Of a stretch of 64,000 nt of DNA, positions 1-11,067 are shown piece by piece. The stretch is from the NCBI GenBank assembly GCA_000827265.1, contig KN834774.1:332563-396562 (forward strand), read 5' to 3'. The position numbers and the translations under genes were made by a program. Each line of letters opens with the position of its first letter. Position 1 is the first letter of the stretch. This DNA is from Collybiopsis luxurians FD-317 M1 (Eukaryota; Basidiomycota; Agaricomycetes; Agaricales; Omphalotaceae). A model generated the notes under the pieces. It did not search any database and had not been told where the DNA came from. It worked only from the letters and a program-made list of their open reading frames with translations.

Positions 1-140
1 GCAAGCCCAGGCCCAAGGCCCCGGCGTACCAGGTTGCCAGAATCTTGAGCCCTCTTCAAGCCGTGAGATGACTGGGCCCGGCGTTACCTGGCTCAACGGC
101 TCTGGGCCGTAGCCGTCACATCACTACTGGTAAATTTAAT
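1..140. other. GC-rich edge fragment
   Basis: This block is clearly richer in G and C than the following kilobases. It holds two imperfect direct copies of a motif starting CCCGGCGT, near 20 and near 78. It gives no convincing reading frame. It may be the end of a repeat lying outside the window. Confidence 0.35.
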
Positions 141-985
141 TAATGACTGGATCCTGGCAGAATTATACTGCCGCTCCTGATTTTCTAGGCTGCAGCATTA
201 GAATCAAGTGGATTGGTGACTGGCAAGTCACTGATTTATTGCAAAATTAGTATGCTGCAGCTCTGGTCATTTGTTGACTGCAGCATTATACTCCAGTGCA
301 ATGGTAACTGGTTCCCTGAAGAATTGTGCTGCAGCTCAACCTCCTTATTAGCTGCAGCAGTGTAATCCTGTGCAATGGTAACTGGTTCACTGCAGAAATA
401 TGCTGAAGCACAAGCCATTTGTTGGCTGTGGCATTATGATACAGTACAATGGTAACTTCACTGCAGAAATATCCTGTCAAGCCATTTGTTGGCTGCAGCA
501 TTATAATCCAGTGCAATTGTAACTGGTTCACTGCAGAATTATCCTGCAGCTCAAGCCATCTGTTGGCTGCAGCATTACAATCCAGTGAAATGGTAACTGG
601 TTCACTACAGAAACGTGCTGCAGCTTAAGCTATTTGTTGGCTGCAGCATTATAATCCAGTGAAATGGTAACCGGTTCACTACAGAAATGTGCTGCAGCTT
701 AAGCCATTGGTTGGCTGCAGCATTATAATCCAGCACACTGCTGACTGGTTCACTGCAGAAATATCCTGCAGCATTGTAATTCAGTGGAATGGTAACCGGT
801 TCACTGCAGAACTATGCTGTAGCTCTGGTCATTTGTTGGTTACAGCAGGTCCATCCAGTTGAGTGGTGCATGCTTCCTAGAAAAATTATACCGCAGCTCC
901 GGTCATTTGTTGACTGCAGTATTATAATCCAGTTGTATGGTGATGGTTTCCCTGTAAAATTATGCTGCAGCTCCAGTCATTCCCT
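141..985. repeat. 74-bp minisatellite, about 11 units
   Basis: Units start with GCAGCATTATAATCCAG or a variant. Unit starts lie at about 192, 280, 354, 428, 495, 569, 643, 717, 768, 842 and 916. Most spacings are exactly 74 bp, with one long unit (88) and two short ones (67, 51). The array is rich in CTGCAG. Divergence rises towards both ends, as expected for an old array that expanded from its middle. Several reading frames cross it, but they change with each unit and I regard them as chance. Confidence 0.9.
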
Positions 986-2183
986 AAAATGGCAGTGCGC
1001 TATCAATGAGTATAGGTCACACTGCTCAGTATTCTCTGAGATCCTGATGCTGGGGAACACCCATCTCCAAAAAATTGTCTATTCATATTCTATGGAGGAA
1101 CAACCTATGGTTTTACAGCATTGTATTCATTCTGGCATGATCATGCAATTGCGTGTGCAATGTGTCCGGACCGTGGCTGGCTCCCTCTCTCGATCACCTC
1201 AGGCTCCTGGAGGTAATGGTTATCCAGCAACTAGCTAGTGAATTTGACAGTTTGTTGAAGTTGTTAGAAGGTCACTAGGACCTGAACATCCATTTTGACA
1301 AACTCCCCTTACACCTTACACCAGTATCCATTTTTGCCTTAGAAACTGAACAATCAGTGTTCTCTGTTTGGAAAGGTTAAGGAAGAGTTGAAGCTATTGA
1401 GATACATATTCGGTGGTCGGTGCAGTGCAAGATGATTCCGACGGGATGCAGATTGGCAACTGAACAATACATGTCAGTTAGTGTAATGGACACCTCATCC
1501 ATTGTGATACTGTTGAAAGGTCATGAATGTATGTTAGGAGATCATGAATGAAAAACCAAGATTTTCGAAAGGGTATGCAAATATACTCTCCTTACTTTTT
1601 GTCCACATACTCAGACCATTTTCCTAGCATCGTTGTATGCCAATCTGGTCGCGCCTCAGTTCCTGAAGAGCCCCCCTAATCCCTGACCCCCGAAACCAAA
1701 CAATCAGAAGTTTTTGCATAGATTTATATTCAAGATTGCGTCGACCTTTTTGTAATGCAGACTGTCTCATACTCCTGTAACGGATGTACTCAATATCGGG
1801 ACCTGTCTAGCTTTCGAACAACTCAGAAAATGCCATTTCCAGCAACATATCTGACATCTAATTTTGTATGTCAAGTACTTGGCATTGCACAGACTGTCTC
1901 AGAAAGATGTACAGAGAGCTCCTCATACTCACTAAAAATAGTACGGCAATTCAAATCCAGCTTGATTAAATATGTAGTATATCTATTATTTTTCTATCTG
2001 AGCATGCACTCAATCATCCTTAGCGTCCTGTGCCTTCCTAGGATGGTAGCATCTACTGGAGGTTATCTGAAATACTGATTTGAACCCAAAATGTGAGTAC
2101 TTCAGCTTCGGCTCTGCTCTACTAGCTCCACAGTTGACCTAAGGCACCTTTGTTTTCAGATCCTGCTCTGTTCCAACTCAAAG
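986..2183. other. no supported gene
   Basis: I see no continuous coding signal, splice pattern or repeat here. An open frame at 1755-2078 has no recognisable protein features and no promoter or intron signals, so I do not call it. Confidence 0.4.
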
Positions 2184-2428
2184 ATGGTTCAAGGAAGGTC
2201 GTCAGTTGCATTTCTGCTTGCAGTGTCAATCTTGACTGAAATTGTGGCATAGTCATCTACACGTTCAGCCTTGGAGTCTCAAATCTCTAACAGAAATATC
2301 CTTCGACAGAGAACTCCCCCAGCTGTTGCCCGGGTGACCAAAATGTTTCCACTACTAGCCCCCTTAGCAGTGTGCAACACTACAGCTACTTTAGTATGTC
2401 TCAACTTCAACTTATAATTTTGATGGTT
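2184..2428 (+). pseudogene. possible broken secreted small protein
   Basis: An ATG at 2184 opens a frame whose first 22 residues resemble a signal peptide: basic start, then VAFLLAVSILTEIVA. The frame stops at TAG (2250-2252) right after the putative cleavage region and then stays open for about 55 codons, including an ILRQRTPPAVARVTK stretch. A Gln-to-TAG change would explain the stop. I do not recognise the family. The remaining sequence to 2806 shows nothing convincing. Chance is a real alternative. Confidence 0.25.
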
Positions 2429-2806
2429 TCTTATTCAATGATTTTGCAGAAAATGGATGCAAAAATGCTTATGCATATGCCTGCCATAAGTCTCTATTGT
2501 GGGCATGGGATTCATTGAAAGACTCCGACTACTGCTGTCAATTCAAGCCTTTGATCGGACAGTTAAATGTATATTTATTGATTGTTCATGGAGGTATCTA
2601 ACAGGGAAATTTCTGGTCCAGCCAACACTTGTGTTTTCGTACAATGTACTGTAGCATACAAGAAGTCGTGTCTCTATTCATGAATAATCTAGTACATATA
2701 CTTCACGTTTACATCATTTCATGATCAAGTTTCAAAGAATAAATGTTCTCCAACCCCAATAAGAATTGAACAAAAAAGCATTGATTACAAACGTATACAG
2801 AATCAA

Positions 2807-5800
2807 CTAGAATTTATATGGAATACAAGCAGCACATCCAAAAGTTTGAAGAAAAGATACAACAAAGAAATTCGCCAATGCATACTCCAGACATTTAATA
2901 TAAGGCTCGAAATTGGAAGTCCCATCATTTACAGGAACATTCAGAAGAATTAATTCCGACTTCTCGCCTTTCCATGTTCGCATAACCCAATGCAGTGCCA
3001 CCAAATACAGGAATCAGTCTTGAAGAGCATCAGCCCCAAGACCTTGATGAGCCATCCTAATATTGACATAAGTGGAGGTACCTTCCCAGCACCCATTCAG
3101 CAAACTCCGCCGCTCAACTTGCGTCATGCCACTTTTGTCAAGATGTCTGTCTAGTGTAACAAGATCATTTCAGAAACCTAATTCTTGTAATTCCCACAGA
3201 ATTTCCTGTCCAGATTGCAAAGGGAAATCCTCTGTTGTAGAAAGAACAGTGCCCTCCCAAATGACAGGTTGCAAAGAGATATCTTCAGAGTCACTTTCTG
3301 GGCTGCATTTGCACAGGTGGCTCAGGAGTCGACACATGTAGCTATGGCATTTGCCCATCGCTGTTGGGATGTCCACGTCGCCGTATCTCCACCCAGCAAC
3401 CTCCAGAAGACACCGCCAATCCTTGCTGGATTGTTGTAAGGGGTTCCCATTAAGTTAAGTCAGAATGATCTTGTGTATTCAAAGCCATCCATGGAAAAGC
3501 AGCTTCACCATCTCAGGTTTTTGAGGTGATACAATATTCCAGACAGGGGGTAGCCAAAACCCAAAATTGACCCCAACAGGGGTCTGCAATGCTTGATTAT
3601 GCTCTGAAAGAGATCATGATTCTGCTTCCCAGCTATTGAGATGGGATGGCATAAAAATGCTGTCCGCGATGAGGAAGATGTTACTCAGACAAACTTGCTT
3701 CCCTTTTGTATCTGGCAAATAAGGTTGGTCCAATAAAGAAGACAAAATTTAGAAATACTCACAGGGTTCATGTTGGTATCTTCCATTCTTGGAATGTCAG
3801 GAATGGCCTCAAAGATTTTGAGTAGATTTGAAACTTGCACTGGACAGAGCTTTGGCTTGAACATTTTGTGAGCCTAGCAAGGATACCTGATGTCCATTGA
3901 CAAGGGAATCCAAGTATGATGCAATCAAACAATAGCAACCCAGTTGATTCGGAGCACCATTTTAGATGATCCTGTGGGGTGGAGAAGCATCTGTACAATC
4001 AAGCACAAAGCCTCCAGGATGATGTAATTGCTGGGAGTGATCCTTGTGTATTAGAGGAACAACAGAGTCAATGCAAATGTAAGGCATAGTGCTCATCATA
4101 CAGAGGAATCAAACAGGGATTCCAGCATAGAATAGGAAGTCCAAGTTGTCCAGATCTTCTGTAAAGGCACCCACAGCATCAACTACTAGCTGCTGAGTGT
4201 AATTCTTGGCCTTCTCCAACCTGTCCCGCCATAAGTTACCTACCCAGTTCAAATGCGCATCTAACTCTAGCAAGCACCGCTGGACCTGCACAATGAGAGC
4301 AAATAGTCTTTCCCTACTGGTGGGTAGCTCTAAATGCTGTGTAAGCCACCTCAGATTCACTGCCAAAGAAGAAAGGTGCAAATCGTCAGGATGAGTTGGT
4401 ACTTTCTTCAATACGCAGTGACATAGAGTAGTTAAAGCATTAAAAAATGAGTCCTCCAGTTTGCCCAACCGGAGAGAAGTATTGATAACATTGAATTGTT
4501 CAGGACCCGGAGTAAACCAGGCATGAAAGAACTCATGCTGTATATTGTGACTAGGGTACAAGAGAATGGCTAAATAACCCAATTTGTGATTGAAAGGTTG
4601 AGGAAAATAGAGTGGGTCATCAGTACCAAAGTGATAGTCATGTTGAAGTCAGACACAGCAGGAGGTGGGAGGATTGAAGAGGTAAGTTGTATTTGGAGAA
4701 AAGATCAGAATGTTGCCCTGGCAAATGTTCCCAGCTCTACTGTTGAAGGACCTACACTCCTCTACCAGCCTTAGAATTCAATAAAGTACCAACATCATTG
4801 TGGTAAATGAATCTCACCATCAACAGCTGAACCAGCGAAGTGTGTCAGGACACTGGGGTTCCTCTTCACACTTTCAAATGTTAATTCTAAGGCATCAACT
4901 TTTTTGTTCAAGCTCTGTGAATCATCAGACTAAGTCTATGGGTAGCAGACTCTTCATACCATATATTCAATAGCATTCAAAGCAACAGCACCTAACCTCG
5001 CTATTTGAGTTGTGAGAAAATGATTCACGGGGTTTAGTTTGTAGAGAAATGATACAAGGATGCAAGCTACTAATGACAGCCAGGTTAAATTTGTAATGCT
5101 GTAATGCCAGAGATGCCCATTCTGCCCTTCAAAATACAAATATATCCAAATAAACTGAATGCACTGACATTCTACTGAAGGATGTGGCTAGGTGATATGT
5201 ATACAATTCTGAATATACATTTGTCTATTGTGCCACTAGCTGAAGCCCCAAACCTCATTTGAATGTTTTACCCTTATGGGCCTCAATTGTCTCCTGAATG
5301 TGTTTCATCCAAGCCTCCATGTCTTTGTTAGCTTTAGCTTCCCTCTCCTCCTGTGTCCTAACCACTACGAGTCATTCTTGAAGCCAACCAATCAAGCCCT
5401 TGAGTCTTATGCTCTCCGGACAGTCAAGAAGGTACTGTCCCTTTTCATTCTTCTGTCTTGTCCAAATATCATCCAGACACCATGTTGTCAACTCTTGTAC
5501 TTGGCCCAACACCAGCTCATGCAAATCAGGATTCAAATACTGGGTTTTCCAACCTTTGCTTGTCCACCCTTTCTCCTGCTGTCTGGTTCTCAATGTGATC
5601 TTCCCAGTCTTGAACAAAAAAAATTCAAACATGGCCCTTTCCCAATGGCATCCACAATGAAGGGCCCCTTCCTCCAATCACTCCCCAGATTTTTTAGAAA
5701 GATATGGCACTCCAGTGACTGTCCAAGTTCTTCATTTTCCAGACCAATCATTCTGCTCAGTATTTTGGGTATTTGTGTGCTGAAGGCAGCAAATGTTGCC

Positions 5801-5880
5801 ATTTGCAGTGGTAAGAATTTCCAAAGAAAGGTCTTGGCAAATACTTGCACACTCTGGAATGAAGAAGTCGACACTGCATA
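2807..5880 (-). pseudogene. decayed Agaricomycete-specific hypothetical protein, family A
   Basis: Several blocks on the minus strand read as one multi-exon protein. An N-terminal block lies near 5590-5874. A middle block (4109-4582) contains VGAFTEDLDNL followed by FLFYAGIPV, the kind of AGIPVW motif I recall from repetitive mushroom hypothetical proteins. A C-terminal block (about 3060-3376) contains QEILWELQELGF, and the terminus (2807-3004) contains LANFFVVSFLQTFG. The frame is broken: a TGA at 3170-3172 follows ELGF where relatives usually have Arg, and the exon blocks lie in different frames. No catalytic motif is visible and the function is unknown. A decayed FAS beta lies just upstream on the same strand. 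The family call comes from memory of motif patterns and has not been searched. Confidence 0.5.
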
Positions 5881-6084
5881 GCAAAAATTTGATATCCTTT
5901 GAGAATTTTTTGCCAGTTGTCAAATATGCTTTGATTTCCTCTTGGGCTTGCCCTGAGGTATACAAAGAGTCAGAGATAGCAGCCGATGATTGTCATTTCG
6001 CTTACTGATTGTATCTTCATCTCTAGCGAGTCTTGTACACCATTCATCTAGAACTGAGATTTACTATCAGCCATTCAGACAATT

Positions 6085-7613
6085 CTAAATTGAGGGATGT
6101 ACACTCATTTTTGTTCTCTTTCCTCTTCTTATTGACTGGCTTCTTTTCTGGACAAAGTTGATCTTGTCATCATTGTCCTCAGTTTCAAAACCCTTCTCCT
6201 CCAAGTTCCCCAGGTCAGCGACTCCCTCAGGTTGAGTTGGCACTATGAATGTATCAGTCATATTTTTATCATTAATGTTGCTATAATGGAATACATGCCT
6301 CACTTCTGCTTCCCTTGAGTGAGTTGCTGGCTTATTCCAGACTCCTGACAGAAGGCCAATTGTATGGATGGTTTGACTATGGAAGATGTTTTCAGTTCTT
6401 CCTTTATGAAAGACTCCATGGCCTCTTTGGATAGAACAAAGGTAGACCCATGCTTAAGGTTATCTGTCATATTTGTGTCTTGACCTTGCTTGAGCAGAGC
6501 ATGATTAACATTGAAGTCGAACAAAGATAAACCCATCTCAGATGCTGTCTGAAAAAGTTCTCGCAGCTTGGCCGAGGGGATTGAGCTTGAGAAAAGAGAG
6601 AAAGATAACATGGACTATGAGGCTTGGAGCTCATTGTTTGACTCTAGATGGATCTGCTGAGAGGTCAATGTAGAGTGCTCTACAGGGGAAGGGGGAGATT
6701 TTGGGAATGAAGACAAGATTTGCTGACACAGCCAAGGGTGGCATTCAAGGGAGATAACTCTGGAACAGGTGGTAACAGGAGATCAGAGAGACTTTGTGGT
6801 TTTCCAGGGAGAAGGGATTCTTGCTGAATTGTCAAGTCAAAGATCATACAGGCAGAAGATCCCTCTGCCATGGGGCCAGCACTGGGTCCAAAATTTGGAG
6901 GTACAACCAAGGAATCAGGATCAATACTAGAGGGTGGAATCAGTGCAATTGGGATAGAAATACTGATAGTTTCCCCAAAAACCTCATTTGTGAATAGCCC
7001 CAACCTTCTGGTCATGTGCAATAGAGTGAACTGAAGATTTGAGATTAAAGACTTCCAAGGTGTTGAGAGTGGTGTTTTGAGTTGGGTAGGAGTTCAAAAC
7101 TCACAGCAGGACTGCATCTCCCTGTCCTAGAGGCATGTCTCCATCTGCAGGAAGATACCCTGGCTGAATTTCCAGGTCTGCTTCAGCACAGTCAAGGGCA
7201 GGACTAGAACTGGAAGAGACAGATTCCAGTGTGCTTTGAGAGTATTTTTGAACCAGAGGGTCTACTTCAATACCATTGGGGGCAGAACTACAGCTAGAGC
7301 CTACAGACTTGGAGTCAGGCATGGTGGGCTGCACATCATGCAATGAGTCAGGAGCAGGAATATCTGAGTGTGGCTTTATTGTCTTCAAGCTAAGCTTTGG
7401 AGGTTCAGGAAAAATTGGATTCTTGGGTTCAACATCTGTGGTGGAAGGAACTAAGCTGGGTTTGCTCCAATATCTCAAATACTGCCAACCTATTATTAGA
7501 GCTCTTGCTCCTTCCAAAGATCCCTTCCCAGGTAAATGTTTGAATGTGTGGGGGACATTACAAGTGAGGTTACCAGTGAAAGCACAATTGTTCTCAATGA
7601 ATACTTCAAGCAC
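6085..7613 (-). pseudogene. Ser/Pro-rich hypothetical, possibly the 5' part of the family A gene
   Basis: Three open blocks follow each other on the minus strand: 7101-7613, 6680-7021 and 6085-6611. The first is rich in Ser and Pro (a PEPPKLSLKTIKPHS region and several SSS runs). The second has a run of Pro/Ile/Ser. The third is charged and may be helical. I recognise no domain. The first block starts exactly where similarity to FAS beta ends (about 7620), so the two may have been joined by rearrangement. Low-complexity composition and short blocks make this a weak coding call. Confidence 0.3.
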
Positions 7614-7619
7614 ATGTCC

Positions 7620-10315
7620 CTGAAAGCCACCTTTTCAGTGACCACAGGAGCAATTTGAGTGAATTGAGTAGTGAAAAGCAGACTGTTAGGATGACTGAAA
7701 GTATTTTGTGTGTGCAGATGTCAATGTCAGTGAACAGGGGAAGAGTCTTGATGTAGCCATCCTTGTCTATGGTATTGTAGGACATATCCATGTAGCATTG
7801 ACAAGTAGCCTGTCCTTTAATACCACCAAAGTGAATGGTCTCCTCTTTGGGGTTGTCCTTGACAATTTCAAGGATAGAGAAGCTGTAGACAGCACAAAGA
7901 TGTTTGTCATTGCCATCCAAAACAGCATGAGCAGCAGGGGATTCTGGGCTATGTGAACCTTGCCCAGTGAAGACATAGGCAGTCATGGGTTGGGAAACTT
8001 CTGCCGAGCCCTCAGTCATCTTCTTGCCAAGTGTGTTCACAGTCTCAATCTTTACAACAATGTTCCCATTGCACATACCAATGTGGTGAATATTGACAGT
8101 GAGTTCCTCACCAGGAAGGACCATGCCAACAAAAGAGACATCATAGCTGAAGATACAATATTCAACCTCTAAAACAAGAAGAAAAGGAGGATCATGTATG
8201 AAAGGACTCACTCAGGATGACCCTTAGCGACAACATTCTCAATGTATTTGTGAGTCGCAGTGGATGACTACAAGCCATGGGTAATGGTGCCGGAAAGACC
8301 AGTGTAGCAAGAGAAGTAAGCATTGATGTGAATGGGGTTGAAATTGCCCAAAATCCCAGAGTATGGTAAGAGGGGACCAGAACAATGTTGATCCCTCAGT
8401 GGTGGTGAGTTTGTATCCCTCATTGGCAAGAGGGACAGTCTGACCTTGAGGAGTTCCATGGCATTGGAGATATGAGACAACCGAGTTTCTATGTGCATCA
8501 TCAACCTGGAACTCAATGGTTCTGACCTTCTACAAGTTCTTCAACTGATCCCAAATGAAGATCTCATTGGTGACTGAAAGTTTGCAGAAAGAGACTCGGT
8601 CCTTGAATGAAACAGCAGACTGCATGCAGAAGGTGAGTGGGACTCCAGGAACAAGATGTTTCAAGTCATCTTCCAAGTTGAACCACTCTTTCAACTGCAA
8701 GACACTGACATTGGCTTCAGTGGCCAATGTCACAATGTAGTCAGGCTCTTCAGTAGTTTCAAAAGTATTTTCATAGTTGGTGAAGATGCCACAGTACAGG
8801 AATGCAGAGACATGCATGGACTGAGTGCATGTAGGAGCTGCAAGGTTGGGCAGAGGCTTGGCAGGGCCAGGACGCAGAGTGATTCATTCACATGCCCAAC
8901 ACAGAGCCACTTGTGGTGATCCACAAATGAAGCAGAGCATGGCCCAACCCAGAGTGACAAGTGGTGACAATGTAGAGGTATATTTGTCTGTCAAGAGTAA
9001 ATCCATGGTACTACATTGATGTAGGAACAACTTCCACAACAGGCTGGCCATCACAGTAGACATGACCCTTGACTTTAACAACCTTTCTGGGTTGAGAGTT
9101 GACCACAGACACAATTTTGGCCTCAGATCTGCAGACGGCGCTGGCCTGGAATGGTTCGGTGCATTGGACCATGTGGAAGCTGTTAGAGAGGTGGATGAGT
9201 TTGAGGAGGTCACTGTCAATGGAGGCAGGGAAGATGGACTTGATATGGCCTACAAAAGATATACAAGTTAATTTGAAGAAGCAAATGAAAAAACAAAGAA
9301 ATTCTCATACCTGCCATCCCGCAACAATAGCAAAGTCCATTGAAGCAGTAATCTTCTCCAACCTGACCAACTTGAGAGATTCATCATTATTACTAACAAT
9401 AGAGCAAAACTTCTCAATATCTGCTGCACTCAAGGTGACTTCAGGACCAGTGAAAGTATCATAAATGCTCAGCTCCAGCAGAGACTCATTGTCTCCTTAC
9501 CAGAGCTTCCAGTAGAACTCCTTAATATGGTTGTTGCACCCAGCAACAATTTTGTGGATAGGGGCGTAGCCCATCAAAGGCTTGTACTGGAACTGCAAAG
9601 TGAGAGGAACTGAGATGCTGTGGTGTTCTTCATAAACAGTAACATCGATCAAGTTGGACTCCATATGGTAGATGATTTTGGTTGCTTTGAAAGAGGGGTC
9701 ATGGAGACTGTACAAATGAGCACCTCTGTATGTGGTGATGGAGGTGGTCTGACCATTGGTCAGGCCAACAATGACCTTCTCATGCAAACAAAGGTAGAAG
9801 AGATGGCAGATAGGGTTACTGATGTAGGAAAGAGGTGGATGCGGCAGCAGCGATGGCTGACACAATGCCTTGAGAGTGGCCTGTGGCACCAGTGATATGA
9901 TCTGAGAGCTCACCGGCAGTAAGATTGGTGGCTATACACACAAGAAAATGTCAGACAAGCTGTGTCAATCCAATGAGGGAAAAAACACAGGAACAGAGGA
10001 AAAATAAGGAGTCAAAGGTCATGAGCTGACACCCGATAGCCAGCAAAACAAGTCAAGGCTGTATGTGTAGAAGGGAAAAAGCTGTTGCTTTTCCTCAGCA
10101 AGAGGAGTGAGGCTATTGTACATGGATGATATGAGAGACACAATGAAAGGCTTGTAAATATCGTAAAGAGACTGGAATTCATCAATGTAGACTTCATGGG
10201 TGCCCTGGCCACCAAAAAGTGTGGAAATGGATACATCATCAGCTTCAGCAGCAGCAAATAGAGCTGAGTGGGGACCAGCAGGAATGTCAAGTTCAAGAGT
10301 GAGATAGTGAACAGC
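7620..10315 (-). pseudogene. fatty acid synthase beta subunit, internally deleted pseudogene
   Basis: This is a remnant of the cytosolic fungal type I FAS beta subunit, which carries acetyltransferase, enoyl reductase, dehydratase and malonyl/palmitoyl transferase activities. The N-terminal acetyltransferase runs from 10315 to about 9830: LFGGQGTHEVYIDEFQSLYD, then the nucleophile elbow GHSQGIVSA near 9870. The frame then jumps at once to the central region (FYWKLW near 9500), so the rest of the acetyltransferase and the enoyl reductase are missing. From there it is nearly collinear: FPASIDSDLLKLIHLSN (about 9240), a dehydratase/MaoC-like part with NFNPIHIN (about 8330), then VFTGQGS at the start of the final transferase, ending near 7620. 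An intron of about 60 bp lies near 9250-9310. Stops, frameshifts and an insert of about 190 bp (8820-9010) break it. A normal subunit is about 2000 residues; about 750 survive. Confidence 0.9.
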
Positions 10316-10344
10316 AGAAAAAATGTGGCAAACTGGCTAGAAAG

Positions 10345-10665
10345 ACCTCCATTGAGACTTGTGCTCCATCAATGCTGAATGAAGAGATAAGGTAAAAGAA
10401 TGCTGGTGCAAAGGCCATCAGACAAGACTTGCGCTCCGTCAATGCAATGAGTGAAAAAAAATGCTGGTATGAAGGCTGAAAAATGTTGATTGAGACTTCT
10501 GCTCAGTTGACAATGAGTGAAAAAATAGAGCTGGTGTGCAGGCCAAAAGACATTGATCAAGACTTATGCTCGGTCAACAATAGGTGAAGAGATGCAGAAA
10601 AAAACACTGGTGAGCAGGCCATAAGATGTTGACTGAGACTTGTGCTCAATCAATGCCAGAGGTGG
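10345..10665. repeat. about 70-bp tandem repeat with GAGACTTGTGCTC core
   Basis: Five units each carry a variant of GAGACTTGTGCTC, with cores starting near 10356, 10426, 10494, 10561 and 10637. Spacing is 70, 68, 67 and 76 bp. Between cores lies a shared ATGAGTGAAAAAATGCTGGTG-like spacer. The array abuts the 5' end of the FAS beta remnant. The same core appears in reverse orientation near 13904 and at 17886-18230. Confidence 0.85.
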
Positions 10666-11067
10666 GAGTAAAGATACAAAGCAGGTCCATGGGAGTTTCA
10701 GAAGTATGTAAGATGAATTTGAGTTCGAATCAGGCAAGGGACATTTTTTATTATTTATTTATTACAGGCAATTTAAGTGAATTTTTGGTATTGACATCAA
10801 GACACACATTTAAAGTACAAATTCAATAGTCTGAGTAAGCTAACACATCTAGTTCAAGCCATCGCAACATTTGACTTGTTATTGCTAATACTAAGTGTTG
10901 GAATAAAGTCATTAATTGTCTGTAACTGTCCTGTATTCTGATGCAACGGATGCCACAAACTCTGTATAAGCTATTCATTATGCCAATCATCGAATACATA
11001 AGTTGAAAATGTCATCCAGGTACTGTTCAGATATATCATCATTCATTTTCATGAAATGAACTCCTTT
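10666..11067. other. no supported gene
   Basis: An AT-rich stretch between the tandem array and the 3' end of the next minus-strand gene. I see no coding, promoter or repeat signal beyond short A/T runs. Confidence 0.4.

Noticed and set aside
236..531. Open frames on the minus strand in the first kilobase
   Set aside because: They lie in the same minisatellite and have no independent support.
789..1238. 149-codon open frame on the plus strand
   Set aside because: Most of it is translation of the 74-bp minisatellite; the frame changes each unit because 74 is not a multiple of three.
8884..9271. Overlapping open frames on both strands
   Set aside because: The minus-strand FAS beta reading in another frame explains this sequence; the others are shadows.
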